DNA from: Siphonodentalium dalli
Lineage: Eukaryota; Mollusca; Scaphopoda; Gadilida; Siphonodentaliidae
NCBI GenBank assembly: GCA_032622095.1
Contig: CP136061.1
Span: 24,556,991-24,620,990 of the forward strand
Direction of reading: 5' to 3'
Length of the DNA: 64,000 nucleotides
A program made the translations under genes and the position numbers. The notes below the pieces were generated by a model. That model ran no database searches, was not told the origin of the DNA, and was given only the letters and a program-made list of their open reading frames with translations. Position 1 is the first letter of the stretch, and each line of letters starts with the position of its first letter. Positions 44,490 to 56,368 of this stretch are shown here, one piece after another.

Positions 44490-44860
44490 AAGGTACACAA
44501 TCCTATTTGTTGGTCCCCTTATCATCAGATTCTAACAACAACATTTATTGAAATGCCGCTTCAGTTATCAAAATCGATTAATTGCCAAAACATAATGCTA
44601 ACCACTGTCAACTATAGTATAAAATTGCCTAAAAAGTGTATCAACATTTTGTTCAATGCAATTTGGTATCGAGAGTATGTCGTCGGCATTCGTTGAATAT
44701 TTGCCAGGCCGCCAAATATTCCAGGTTGTGAAAAATAACCGAATAAAAAAATTTGAACAAAATGTTGATAAATAACAAGTTTTGCGAAATTTGATACCAT
44801 AGTTGACAGCGGTTAGTTTGTTGCAATAAATCTATTCTGATAACTAATGCGTATTTTTCC
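44490..44860. repeat. Inverted pair of the 22.8-kb repeat
   Basis: 44500-44650 (+) and 44740-44850 (-) are diverged inverse copies of the same sequence, with TATCAACATTTTGTTCAA facing inward. Confidence 0.6.
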
Positions 44861-45060
44861 AGTATTTTGAATGAAATAATAGTTTATTAACATGTACATG
44901 TATACATTTACTTTATCAAATTGAAAGAATAGTGATACTTTAATAATAGTGATATTACTTAATAATAGTGATATTTACTTAACGATTGTGATATTAATAA
45001 TAGTGATATTACTTAATTTACTGTAACAGCCGTATATGACCTGCTTCTATTCCTTTCCAG

Positions 45061-45145
45061 ATTTTATATAGAAACAATTGGCCACCTTAAAGACAATTCT
45101 ACTGTTGAACTCTTTTATCTGAATGCCAAACAAGCAGTATTCAAG
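45061..45145 (+). CDS. FRMD4: FRMD4 coding exon 4 (residues 85-113)
   Basis: Completes the split Arg and reads FYIETIGHLKDNSTVELF, then YLNAKQAVFK, ending in phase 0 at gtgagc. This is the F1/F2 linker (RFYIE..LKDN) and the start of the F2 helical lobe (ELF-LNAK). The acceptor is cctttccag. The donor is followed after 27 bases by the target-site duplication of a nested hAT pair (45173-45960), so a transposon lies almost against the splice site without touching it. Confidence 0.93.
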
Positions 45146-45180
45146 GTGAGCTACCATTTATTATCACGGTTGTCTGTTTC

Positions 45181-45952
45181 CAAGTCTGAGTTTAGTGTAG
45201 TGCTGGGCGGTTTCCCGATTAATCGACAATACCCGGTTAAAATTTCAATATCGTCAGTAATATCGTCTAAACTAATATAATTGTAATATCGTCGGCAATC
45301 AGTGGGTTCCAGCCAGCCAATCATAAACGTGTACAAACAAATAATTTAACTCAAGCCTAAATTGAGTTATTTAAGTTTTAAAATCCCAGCGTAACATTCA
45401 GGTGTGCAATCAAAACACACAGAATAGAAAAAAGGGTCAGATCGGGAGGGAGGCTCTGGGAGCATTGGGCTTGAATCAAGTAAGTATGGTCCACATTTTG
45501 CGGGGGATATAGTAATGGGTTCCGTCCGTCCGTCGCACCGTCTGTCCGTCCGTCTGTCCCGAATTTGTAAGAGTCATAACTTGAACAAATATCAACGGAT
45601 TTCAAAGGTTTGTGGTATATGAGTTCACCTGACCATTACCTAGAATGAATTCGCAAGCCAGGTCAGGCCGGATATATTTACTGGACTTTGTTTATATTGT
45701 TTATTATTAGTTTAGTATCTGTTTAAAAAAAACACTTATAGATTATATCGTTAACCGCGGTTTTAATTTCCAAAAATTAATTTTATTTTCGTTAATATCG
45801 TCCAGCCCTAGTTTAGTGGGCCTGTCATTTGCATATTGAGGTCCCCAGAGAGTGAATTCGGTGATGCTAGCCCGCTATGTGAGATAGCGTCACTAAATTC
45901 ACCCTCTGGGGACCTCATTCTGCAAATGACAGGCCCACTAAATTCAGGCTTG
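45181..45952. mobile_element. hAT-type foldback MITE family F, copy with perfect TSD, split by a second hAT element
   Basis: Ends CAAGTCTGA and ..AATTCAGGCTTG, flanked by TCTGTTTC (45173-45180 and 45953-45960). After removal of the insert (45198-45810 plus one TSD) it is 151 bp and its two termini match. Confidence 0.93.
45198..45810. mobile_element. hAT-type element inserted in the terminus of F5, perfect TSD
   Basis: Ends TAGTGCTGGGCGG and CGTCCAGCCCTA, flanked by GTTTAGTG (45190-45197 and 45811-45818). It carries a GTCCGTCCGTCGCACCGTCT stretch and phrase-type words near 45530-45620. Non-coding. Confidence 0.93.
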
Positions 45953-46100
45953 TCTGTTTCCCGATCCAAACTGTCATGTTATTTGGAGTCGATCACTCAG
46001 CTCATATCTGATAATTACTATGTCTTCAAATATTCATCTTTTCGAATCATAAAAAGTATTAATAACATATTTCACATATTTATTAACCTGATTTTATCTG

Positions 46101-46190
46101 CAGAACATTGCTATAGCATGGGATACACAGGCCTTAAAATCAGAACATGGCTATAGCATGCGATACACAGGCCTTAAAATCAGACAAGAA
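46101..46190. repeat. ~45-bp direct duplication
   Basis: GCATG(G/C)GATACACAGGCCTT and neighbours occur twice in tandem. Confidence 0.9.
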
Positions 46191-47608
46191 TCAGTGAAAC
46201 ATGATTCTCATAAAAAGTCTTGATTCCCTGTAGAAACGCTATGTTTGGATTCTTGCAAAATTTTATGGATTTTAAGGCCTGAATACATGTATACAGGGTT
46301 CTCAGAGAACTGTGGTATTGGCTCTGTAACAAGATTAGTATCAGTGCTACAGTTTATCTCCCCTGCCTTTGAAATCCCTCCCCTCCACCACCCATAATAA
46401 TGTATTTTTCTCACTTATTTTATATTATGGTATGAAATGTCAGAAAAAACTTTTTTATGAATTTTTTTTATTTTACACTTTCTGTAGTCATAAAATGTCA
46501 AGAAATTAAATTTTTTCGAGGTTTTAGTCAAGGTTGTTTGAGGGGGGATGCCTAGGCCTGGATATCCCCCCCCCCCTCAGCACTACCCAGGAGCCAACAT
46601 ATGACAAAAAGTATTTTATGTCTTATTTTGCTTTATGTTGTCAGAAACCAAAGTATTATTGCCATGGTAGATAGTTGAATCGTTTCCAGTTGAAGGCCAG
46701 GGTAGGATGGTCGGGCTGAATTTTACAGGTCCCATCACTGTTTCTTGATGTGACCACCACACCCATTTTAATGGCTTATGTTTTCTAATGCTCCATGGTT
46801 CTTACCAACCGAGCCACTGTGGGCCCCTATTGAGCGAGTAATGTATACATAACATTGCTGATGCTCACATTTCTTCTGTTTTCCACTATGGCCAACCATC
46901 CTTTTGAAAATGATAGTTGCAAGCCACGCTCAAGGAAATGTGATAATGTTGCAGAAAATTCATCTCTCAGCTTCTATTAAATTTAAGGCAATTGATTTCC
47001 TTCTGATCGTTTTTCCATCCACCACCTGCTAGGCTATAACACCTGTATACCTGACTAAACTCTGATGTAATCAAGCTCTCCTATATAAACTAAAAAAACT
47101 CATTAAAAGCCTTATCACTCTGCACTGGGCTATCACTCAGGGTGTTACATAAACTTAGTTCTGTAGATCATAGTGAAAAATTGAGGTGAAATCTTTCAGC
47201 AATTTATGATGCCCAACTGATAAGTTTCATGACTCATAAGTTTGTACGACTAATATCAGACGTTATTTATCAGAGGTTATTTTTCAGCTATGATCTTCTC
47301 AGCTGGTAAAAAAAATTAGATATTTTGGTGAACACCTTCCATATGATAGAAGTAAAACACCCTAGAAATATGAGCTTTAAGCAGATAAAGTTTAATTTAG
47401 CACTACCACCTGCCCTGATAATATCTGGAGTCTTTTAAGTCCCTAATATACTAGTGATTCACCCTAAACGTTCCAACATTTATAAACTAGCTGACACTGT
47501 CTTGGAACATTTCTTTGGTTTTTTTTGGGTGGTACCGTGGTAGTGAAATTTTTTGTGAGATTTTCCCAGTGTTCTGAGGGACTGTATACTAAATTTATTC
47601 TAGACCTA
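46191..47608. other. Intron 4; possible reverse SINE head at 46741-46835
   Basis: The complement of 46790-46830 reads agtggctcggttggtaagaa, an A-box-like SINE head; no B box. The rest is unassigned. Confidence 0.4.
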
Positions 47609-47747
47609 TACAGTAATGCTCTAAGTAATCGACTTCTCGGGGAGAGCTTTCCGATGAATGGCAACAAGCAATATTTCCGACTAAATTCTGAAAGTTACCC
47701 ATAATTCTGCTGTGGTTAAGAAGTCGATTACTTAGAGCATTACTGTA
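47609..47747. mobile_element. Foldback MITE family P, copy 7, left arm deleted
   Basis: TA plus CAGTAATGCTCTAAGTAATC, then straight to the centre GGGGAGAGC; right arm complete. Confidence 0.85.
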
Positions 47748-47835
47748 CATCTTCCATTGATTTGTGTAACTTCTAAATTGACTACTTTTAACTAAATAAA
47801 CTATCCCATCATGTGGAAAACTCTAATTGTTTTTA

Positions 47836-48930
47836 TGTTTACCCATACCATAGTATGGTAAACATAATGTCGACGTCCGGATTGACCACTCGTCGTGCGT
47901 CCGTCCGTCTGTCTGTCTGTCTGTTTGTGGACACTTTACGCATGGTGCGATAACTCAAATATTTTCTATCCGATCGGAACTAAATTTTGTATATGAGTTT
48001 CTCAGACCGTAATACAGATCAAGTTCGAATATGGGTTTGATCCGAGTTTTTTTTACGGAGTTATGGCCCTTTTTCAACTTCGAATTCACGCATGCTGTCA
48101 TAACTCAAACAATTTTTATCTGATCGGAACCAAATTTGGTATGCTAGTTTCAGAGCCCAAAATACAGATCGAGTTCGAATATGGGTTTGATCAGATTATT
48201 TTTAATGGAGTTATGGCCCTTTGATATAGAATTCATCCATGCTTCGATAGCTCAACCAGTTATCGTCTGATAGGAACCAAATTTGGTATGTGAGTTTCTC
48301 AACTCAAAATACAGATCAAGTTTGAATATGGGTTAGAACCTGTTTTTTATACCAGAGTTATGGCCCTTTTTAACTAAGGATTGAACAGATTCGATATTTT
48401 TATGCTTATCATGTAGAACCATAGCAGATATATAACCCCTGTGATATCAGTTAGCACTGAGAGAGAGAATAGATTAACTTGTATTATTGGAAATTAGAGT
48501 TATTTTTAGCCATCATATTGTCAGGGCACTGTGGAAGCTGTAATTGGACAGAGAACCATCTGTTGTTTATTGTATTTCCATACAGCTCTCTGGTTTAGGA
48601 TATCAATGCAGTGTTCCAGTGACATACCTGTACCTAATTTTATTGAGTTAAAATTGTTAACCCTTGTCATCAATTTTATGCTTTTGTATATTTTTCATGT
48701 AATCATTCTCCTATTATATCCCTTTCACTTGTATGGATTTTTGTGGTTAAAATGAACCCTTAATTCTCAACATTCCTTATACTTAGCAGAAATACCTTTC
48801 ATCTGATATATCTCATTTTATTGAGATGTATGTAAATTTTGTATGTGAATTTCTCAGTCCAAAATACAGATAGATTTCGAATTTGGGTTTGATCCATTTT
48901 TTTATATTTTAAACAGAGTTATGGCTTATG
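47836..48930 (+). repeat. Phrase array M5
   Basis: Hairpin head TGTTTACCCATACCA..TGGTAAACA (47836-47864), GTCCGTCCGTCTGTCTGTCT, then three units with CGATAACTCAA / GGAACCAAATTTGGTATG / GAGTTATGGCCCTTT, and a detached unit at 48800-48930. Confidence 0.6.
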
Positions 48931-49203
48931 GATTTTCGTGTCAGAACTGAAAATAGCTGATCACTATCGCCAAGGTATGGGTTAAACATCTGCCGATCGT
49001 GATCGGCCTCTCGTTGCTTGATGTGCAGTTTACTGACGCCCGCATCTGGGTTTACTGCCCGCAGCGGGGATTATAGGATGACCAGCGTGGTCATGGCCCT
49101 CAATTATATGTATCTGACAGGAGAGTATTTTTGGAGTGCATAGATCTGATGGAGAAGAGTATTTTTGGAATGTATAGATTTAATTTTTGGTCTCTTATTG
49201 CAG

Positions 49204-49283
49204 GGTTTTATCGAATGTGACAGTGAGACCGTATTTGAACTCGCTGCCCATGTGCTACAAGAAACTCAGGGAGACTTCGTCAG
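49204..49283 (+). CDS. FRMD4: FRMD4 coding exon 5 (residues 114-139 plus 2 nt)
   Basis: Encodes GFIECDSETVFELAAHVLQ then ETQGDFV and two bases (AG) of a Ser or Arg codon; the acceptor is ttattgcag and the donor gtaagatt. It corresponds to the second F2 helix pair, where vertebrate proteins have DSEVVFELASYILQE. The next exon, expected to begin with an SNEV..D-KKLP-LP-like stretch, was not seen in the remaining 14.7 kb, so it lies outside the window. About 180 bases downstream intron 5 runs into the ~163-bp satellite. Confidence 0.92.
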
Positions 49284-52095
49284 GTAAGATTGTGTTTAAA
49301 AACATTTAAAGTGATTGAATTTGACATCATTTCTTCCTTTTCTGAAAACCCTTGAAATAACAAGGTTTTTCAGTTGAGTCATTGAAAAGTGCTTGAATGA
49401 TATAAATGGGAGGTTTAACTTTCATATTAATTGGCTGATTTTTACTAAGACTAACAATTTTCAGCTCAACTTTACTTTGTAAAGTTTGAGCTATTGCCAT
49501 GGCTTGGTATCCGTCGTGCGTGTGTGCGTGCATGATTTGTCAACAATTTCCTTTAGCACGGGCTACAGTTCGTACCTTTGGTCCGATTATTATGAAATTT
49601 GTCATGGATGTTGACATTGACATGTAGATGGGAACGAGTTACAGGTCCTACTTTTAGTCTGATCATCATAAAATTTGTCAAGAATGTTAATAATGACATG
49701 TAGATAGGAACGAGTCATTTTGGGGTCATTCTGGCAAAAAACATGGTCGCCAGCAGCCATCTTGGATTTTACTCTTTGTATGACTAAATCCTTTAGCACG
49801 GGCTACATGCAGGTTGTACCTTTAGTCTGATCATCATAAAATTTGTCATGGCTGTTGAAATTGGAATGTAGATGGGAACGAGTCATTTTGGGGTCATTTG
49901 GCCAAAAAACATGGCCGCCAGCAGCCATCTTGGATTTTACTCTTTGTATGACTAAATCCTTTAGCACGGGCTACATGCAGGTTGTACCTTTAGTCTGATC
50001 ATCATAACATTTGTCATGGATGTTGACATTGACATGTAGATGGGAACGAGTCATTTTGGGGTCATTCGGCCGAAAACATGGCCGCCAGCAGCCATTTTGG
50101 ATTTCAAAATTCAATCCATTAGCACGGGCTACAGGCCGTACTGTTTGTCTTATTGTCATCAAATTTGTCAAGAATGTTAATAATGACATGTAGATGGGAA
50201 CGAGTCATTTTGGGATCATTCAGCCAAAAAACATGGCCGCCAGCAGCCATCTTGGATTATACTCTTTGTATGACTAAATCCTTTAGCACGGGCTTCAGGT
50301 CGTACCTTTAGTCTGATCATCATAAAATTTCTCATGGCTGTTGAAATTGGAATGTAGATGGGAACGAGTCATTTTGGGGTCATTCAGACAAAAAACATGG
50401 CCGCCAGTGGCCATCTTGGATTTCAAAATTTAATCCATTAGCACGGGCCACAGGTCGTACTGTTTGTCTGATCATCATGAAATTTTCATGGATGTTAATA
50501 TTGTCATGTAGATGGGAACGAGTAATTTTGGGGTCATTCAGCCAAAAAACATGGCCGCAAGCAGCCATCTTGGAATTTACTCTTTGTATGACTAAATTCT
50601 TTAGCACGGGCTGCAGGTCGTACCTTTAGTCTGATCGTCATAAAATTTGTCATGAATATTAACAATGACATGTAGATGGGAACGAGTCATTTTGGGGTCA
50701 TTCGGCCAAAAAACATGGTCGCCAGCAGCCATCTTGGATTTTACTCTTTGTATGACTAAATCCTTTAGCACGGGCTACATGCAGGTTGTACCTTTAGTCT
50801 GATCATCATAAAATTTGTCATGGCTGTTGAAATTGGAATGTAGATGGGAACGAGTCATTTTGGGGGTCATTTGGCCAAAAAACATGGCCGCCAGCAGCCA
50901 TCTTGGATTTTACTCTTTGTATGACTAAATCCTTTAGCACGGGCTACATGCAGGTTGTACCTTTAGTCTGATCATCATAAAATTTGTCATGGATGTTGAC
51001 ATTGACATGTAGATGGGAACGAGTCATTTTGGGGTCATTCGGCCGAAAAACATGGCCGCCAGCAGCCATTTTGGATTTCAAAATTCAATCCATTAGCACG
51101 GGCTACAGGCCGTACTGTTTGTCTTATTGTCATCAAATTTGTCAAGAATGTTAATAATGACATGTAGATGGGAACGAGTCATTTTGGGGTCATTCAGCCA
51201 AAAAACATGGCCGCCAGCAGCCATCTTGGATTTTACTCGTTGTATGACTAAATCCTTTAGCACGGGCTTCAGGTCGTACCTTTAGTCTGATCATCATAAA
51301 ATTTGTCATGGCTGTTGAAATTGGAATGTAGATGGGAACGAGTCATTTTGGGGTCATTCAGACAAAAAACATGGCCGCCAGTGGCCATCTTGGATTTCAA
51401 AATTTAATCCATTAGCACGGGCCATAGGTCGTACTGTTTGTCTGATCATCATGAAATTTGTCATGGATGTTAATATTGTCATGTAGATGGGAACGAGTAA
51501 TTTTGGGGTCATTCAGCCAAAAAACATGGCTGTAAGCAGCCATCTTGGATTTTACTCTTTGTATGACTAAATTCTTTAGCACGGGCTGCAGGTCGTACCT
51601 TTAGTCTGATCGTCATAAAATTTGTCATGGATATTAACAATGACATGTAGATGGGAACGAGTAATTTTGGGGTCATTCGGCCAAAAAACATGGTCGCCAG
51701 CAGCCATCTTGGATTTTACTCTTTGTATGACTAAATCCTTTAGCACGGGTTACAGGTCCTACTTTTAGTCTGATCATCATAAAATTTGTCAAGAATGTTA
51801 ATAATGACATGTAGATGGGAACGAGTCATTTTGGGGTCATTCGGCCAAAAAACATGATCGCCAGCAGCCATCTTGGATTTTACTCTTTGTATGACTAAAT
51901 CCTTTAGCACGGGCTACATGCAGGTTGTACCTTTTGTCTGATCATCATAAAATTTGTCATGGCTGTTGAAATTGGAATGTAGATGGGAACGAGTCATTTT
52001 GGGGTCATTTGGCCAAAAAACATTGCTGCCAGCAGCCATCTTGGATTTTACTCTTTGTATGACTAAATTCTATAGCATGGGCTACAGGTCATACC

Positions 52096-54689
52096 CAGGG
52101 ACCAGCCTAGACCAGATTTTCAGGGCGAAATGACTTCGCCCTACTATAAAAATAAGGCGAAGTTGCCGTTCTATAGGGCGAAGTGAGTCTACAAAATTAA
52201 ATTGATCAGTACTACGACATGAGTCGCTATAGAACGAAAATAGGAGAGATGAAATATGTCAATTAAACTTATGAAACAATGGTTGAAATATGGAATCATT
52301 ATGTTCACTTCATGACCCTAATAACTATTAATAATACCCAAACATAATTGTGAGAAGATAGCAGCATTTTATATCGTAATAGTGAGAGAATGACAGGATT
52401 TTATTTCATATTTTTATTTCATATTTTTCTGTTTGTTAAAAATGCAGCCCTGGCAATTCAGATTTGTTTGCTACGGCAGTAGAATGCCGTAGCCAATTTG
52501 ATGTGCTTCGGCAGTGACTACGGCATTTTTACATCCTGTGAAAACATGTTGTTTAATTGCTGTTTTGTCAACATTTGTATGACTAATCATAAAACGTTTA
52601 CAAGAAGATGTGTACTATCTATTTTGTTCCTGGAATATATAAATCGTTTATGTGATACCCACTAAGAGTAACCAGAACCACGGCCGTGGGATCGAATGAC
52701 TATTGAATAATGACAGAACTTGCCATGCCCCGTTGTGAAATTAAATTATGCAGTTTCTTGAATGACGTTGCTTCAAAATGGCAAATTCCTTATTTCAAAC
52801 TCTGTCACCAACCAGTATAATAAACCTGGACATGGATACATCATACCTGATTATCAGTCGTAAAGTTACGGGCACTTAGATGATTGGAATAGCAAATAAA
52901 ACAAATATGTTTATACAATTTAACACTCAACGGTAAATAATCATAATGCGCGAGAACTCGTGACAAAGTGTCAAACATCAAAGCACTTATCAGGAACCGG
53001 CTGTCAGAATATATCACTGACGCACGTCAATCATTAGTGTGAAGTCCCGCCTTCCCCCAAGTTGAAACGAATCGGCTCACTCGATTGGTTAAATTCAATT
53101 ATCTGTCATCGTGAGCTACAAACATCTGCACTGATATTCAGGTATGATTTCTCTATGTCCAGTGTACAAGAGTTGCACCTTATTACAATTACTATTATAT
53201 ATGCAATTTAACCCACACCAGATGAAGGTAAAGAAGATAAAATTTATTTCATACGAAATAATTGATTAAACATTTATGTAAATATTGTTGGGAGAGGGGC
53301 CACCTTAAGTTGTTATAACTTGTCCCCAATCCCTTAAGTTGTTATAAATTGTCCCCAAAATCCCTTGTAAATTGAGTTACAATAAATATGTTTGAACCAA
53401 ACATACTTTAACGGAGTTTACTGACTTCAATAGATTGTCACATCACTGATCAGCAGCTGGCTGACCTATTTCCATCAATTAAACTCTGTTGTATTTGTAT
53501 AACCACGTGCCCGTGTGTATATATGTCAAGGATGCGACAGTCACTCATGCGTAACGGTAAACCCACATCACTCATTGGTCTTTGACACATTGTGATCAGA
53601 TCGCACGTGGGTCCAGCGTTTTTGCTACAATGTTAACGCGTGTGTCCAGACTGGCTGCAATGCTACACCGTGACTAAAATACTATTTACTGAGCTGTACG
53701 GAGTGTACCAACTTTCTTGTAAAGCGCGGTGCACCTTCAAAGAAGCCGACATTGTCGATTATCCGGGATTGTTGAATTGACGCAGGGCTGCTAACATAAC
53801 TTGGATTCAATTTCATGGTGAATTTGTCACTTACCTTCGAGTTCCCGGTAGTCGGTGGTCATCAGCTACATAACTGTTTTAATCGAGTTATTTCTTTTGT
53901 CATGCACGAATTTGACCATGGGTAAGATAAATTTAACTCTCGTTTTTGTAGTTTGACTTTTCATTGTTTTGAGTCTATTCACTTTCAACTTTTGATGGAA
54001 TATTCAACTAGCTGAACGCCATACATGTCAGTGCTGGGTCCGCAATCCGCTACGGCAGTGTACTGCCGTAGTCGGAGCCGTTTACTTCAGCAAATCGCTT
54101 CGGCATTGCCGATTGCCGTAGCCAAATGCGAGGGCTGAAAATGCCAACAATATTTATCAAACAGAAACGAAACGAAATCATGAACACTTTTACTGCGCTC
54201 TGTTAGTAATCCCGTTTGAAATTTTAATATGCTTCACAAATGAATTTGTTTTAAAATTTCTTTAACCAAACTCCATAGAGGGAGTGATGAATTGACACAT
54301 TGTGAGAGGTGTGAGTTGTAATCTTCATTGTAAGGTGTGGTAATCACGGTAATCTAAAAATAACAACAACCAGATTAACACTTGAGGGCCGACGATGTTT
54401 TCACAGCTGCCAGTAATCAGACTCCGTTGTCAACATGCTTCCAGATTGGAGCCTTACAGGTGTTAATTGTTTTATAACACCATGATACACCCTGATAGTG
54501 GAGTATTGTGTGCAATCACAGTTGACAGTTGTAAATTATCATAAATTATTTGGGGCATTTTGCCGAATTTCGTCAGTCAACTTTGGAATTTTTAGGGCGA
54601 CTTGAACTTCGCCCTACTGCAAAAATAAGGCGAAGCGGACGGCGCTAGGGCGAAGAAGTCGCCCACGTCGCCCTCTCGGCTGGTCCCTG
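52096..54689. mobile_element. Family H hAT-type element, 2.6 kb, perfect TSD, inside the satellite
   Basis: CAGGGACCAGCC and GGCTGGTCCCTG with GTCATACC on both sides (52088-52095, 54690-54697). Removing it restores the satellite word caggtcataccTTTAGTCTG. Subterminal words are the TTCGCCCTA / GGCGAAG type. No ORF over 60 aa inside, so it is non-autonomous. Confidence 0.93.
52445..54137. mobile_element. Probable second element nested in H8
   Basis: Ends CAGCCCTGGCAATT and the inverse-type AAATGCGAGGGCTG, flanked by AAAATG direct repeats. CTACGGCA / TGCCGTAG words cluster at both ends (52470-52525, 54050-54120), as hAT subterminal sites do. Only 6 bp of duplication are identical. Confidence 0.6.
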
Positions 54690-54830
54690 GTCATACCTTT
54701 AGTCTGATCGTCATAAAATTTGTCATGGATGTTAACAATGACGTGTAGATGGGAACGACTCATTTTGGGGTCATTCGGCCGAAAACATGGCCGCCAGCAG
54801 CCATCTTGGATTTTACTTTTCTCTTCATGT

Positions 54831-55517
54831 CTATAAACTAGTATTAGACATTCAACTTTCCACATTCCTAATCGCTCCATTGACTGTAATACATTAAATT
54901 ATTCCCTTTCCAAGTTGAGCTACAGTCTCATTGACACTTTCATTTTTTATGAAAATGTGCTTTTTTACAGTCAATTAATAATTGTTGTGAACATTAATGA
55001 AAAATGCTTCCAACACATACAGTGATACACTGTTGTATAAAAAAAAATTCAACCATCTGCATAATGAATTCAATTGGAGTCTTTAATGTAAAAAATTTAA
55101 ATGTTTGACTATAGAAAATTTATTATTATGTTGAGTGATGTCCTGGGAAATGCTTCTGGAAAAGTCGTTGAATTTGATCATGTTGTATGAACCCTGTTTT
55201 ATATCGTCATCAAATTGTGACTATATCTTTGTGTCTTTGCCAAGGTAGCATGTCTCTGTTTATCCCCCTAACACTGTGCCTGTATAACTGGGTGTTTATC
55301 TCACCACATTGACACAGTCTCCCAGTATGTTGTAGTATTTCTGCAGCTGGGTTGATGTTTATTCTATGATGCTGGTTGTTATTATAATTGAAAAAAGATA
55401 GAGGAAAACCAAAAAAATTAAACAAACAGTTCAACATCCTTAAAGCTTGCAATGAAATTGTATACCCTGCTTCAGTTTCTGTTATGAAGGCATTGTTCAC
55501 TGTTTATGGGTAATATA
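54831..55517. other. Intron 5, no supported feature
   Basis: Begins with the satellite's tail (ttccaagttgagctacag). A 96-aa minus-strand open frame (55500-55210) has no recognisable motif. Confidence 0.35.
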
Positions 55518-55760
55518 TTAACCCTTTCATGATGGGAGCTGTGCTGGTGCAGAATTAAAGATCCTGTGACAGTGCATTCTCTTATATATGAGTCTCCCAT
55601 GGGGAGAGAATGCACTGGCTTGCAAGGTCAAGGTAAATATTGTTAAACCAATATTCTCTTATATATGCGAGGCGCCCTATGAGAGACTCGCATATATAAG
55701 AGAATGTATTGGCACATGGGTTTTGAAAAATTTCAGGAAGCTCCAGTCATGGAAGGTTAA
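55518..55760 (-). mobile_element. TTAA MITE family B, reverse copy
   Basis: TTAACCCTTTCATGATGGGA ... CAGTCATGGAAGGTTAA; the first cassette is shortened. Confidence 0.8.
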
Positions 55761-55789
55761 TTGCTCTATCAGGGACAGTGTGGTGGTGG

Positions 55790-55928
55790 CGGGGGGTTCC
55801 TATGTCATAACTTGCTTGAAAATATTTGAAATTTATCATGCCTGCCAATTTCAACATTGTTTTTTTCTCTATATTTTGCAAATATATCAGCAAGCTAGTA
55901 GATTAATAAGCTATCTCAATAACTCATA
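55790..55928 (+). repeat. ~140-bp GGGGGGTTCCTATGTCATAA sequence, stand-alone copy
   Basis: Shared with inserts in foldbacks P8 (reverse) and P10. Begins with a G run, includes caatttcaacattgtttttt and gcaaatatatcagcaagct. Confidence 0.75.
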
Positions 55929-56368
55929 TCCGATACTGCAAAACCAGATATCGAACAGAAAAGGGTTAATCAGGCAATTTTGCAAAACCTCTCTATTGAG
56001 ATGAATAACGCACTCCTGCAGAATGATGTAGCTAACTTTCAAGTAATTGTGCTACTTTGTCCTGTAAAGGGTTTATACAGTGTGGCTATCTGACATCCGA
56101 ATGAACTCAAGTTTGTGGGATGAAACTCATAATGAGACCAATTACTCTGTTGAATCCTTCAGATTGGAGGATATTGGTGCTATAATCAGTGACAACAGGC
56201 CTTAATATCGCATGCATCTCCAGCCATTAGGTGCATTATATGATGCACACTCTAATACCCTCACCCTAAATTCTCATAATCTCAGTGGGTCCATTCATTC
56301 AGGGCTGCATCTGTGTTATAAAAGCCAGGAAGTATTAAATTATTCTCCTCAAATATGATATCCCATTA

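Larger units (their letters stand above)
20017..49283 (+). other. FRMD4: FRMD4-type FERM gene, 5' part (five coding exons, gene continues past window)
   Basis: Five exons with consensus GT..AG borders splice in frame to 139 residues plus 2 nt. Read in order they match the N-terminus of vertebrate FRMD4A/FRMD4B, including MTEGR, LLDxRxLxxLVQ, LLDLVxSHFxLKEKExFG, GHxNWLQLDxRVLEHDFP, RFYIE, ELFxLNAK and VFELA. Family members are cortical scaffolds; from established knowledge FRMD4A links Par-3 to cytohesin/Arf6 signalling in epithelial polarity and FRMD4B (GRSP1) binds the cytohesin GRP1. Only FERM F1 and the start of F2 are here; F3 and the cytohesin-binding region must lie downstream. Introns are 3750, 14829, 6211 and 4058 bp, and intron 5 exceeds 14.7 kb. 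All introns are full of transposons. Whether this is the single invertebrate orthologue of both vertebrate genes is inference. Confidence 0.9.
49556..54830 (+). repeat. ~163-bp satellite array in intron 5, about 16 units, interrupted
   Basis: Unit starts AGCACGGGCTAC and contains TTTAGTCTGATCATCATAAA, GTAGATGGGAACGAGTCATT and AACATGGCCGCCAGCAGCCA. Starts at 49795, 49963, 50121, 50283, 50438, 50602 repeat as 50767, 50936, 51096, 51258, 51413, 51577, so a six-unit block of ~972 bp is duplicated. A head hairpin AGCTCAACTTTAC..GTAAAGTTTGAGCT precedes it (49460-49492). It is interrupted by the insert at 52096-54689. Confidence 0.93.

Noticed and set aside
49556-52095. Regularly spaced repeats suggestive of a CRISPR array
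   Set aside because: Unit is ~163 bp with no separate conserved repeat and unique spacers; eukaryotic tandem satellite in an intron.
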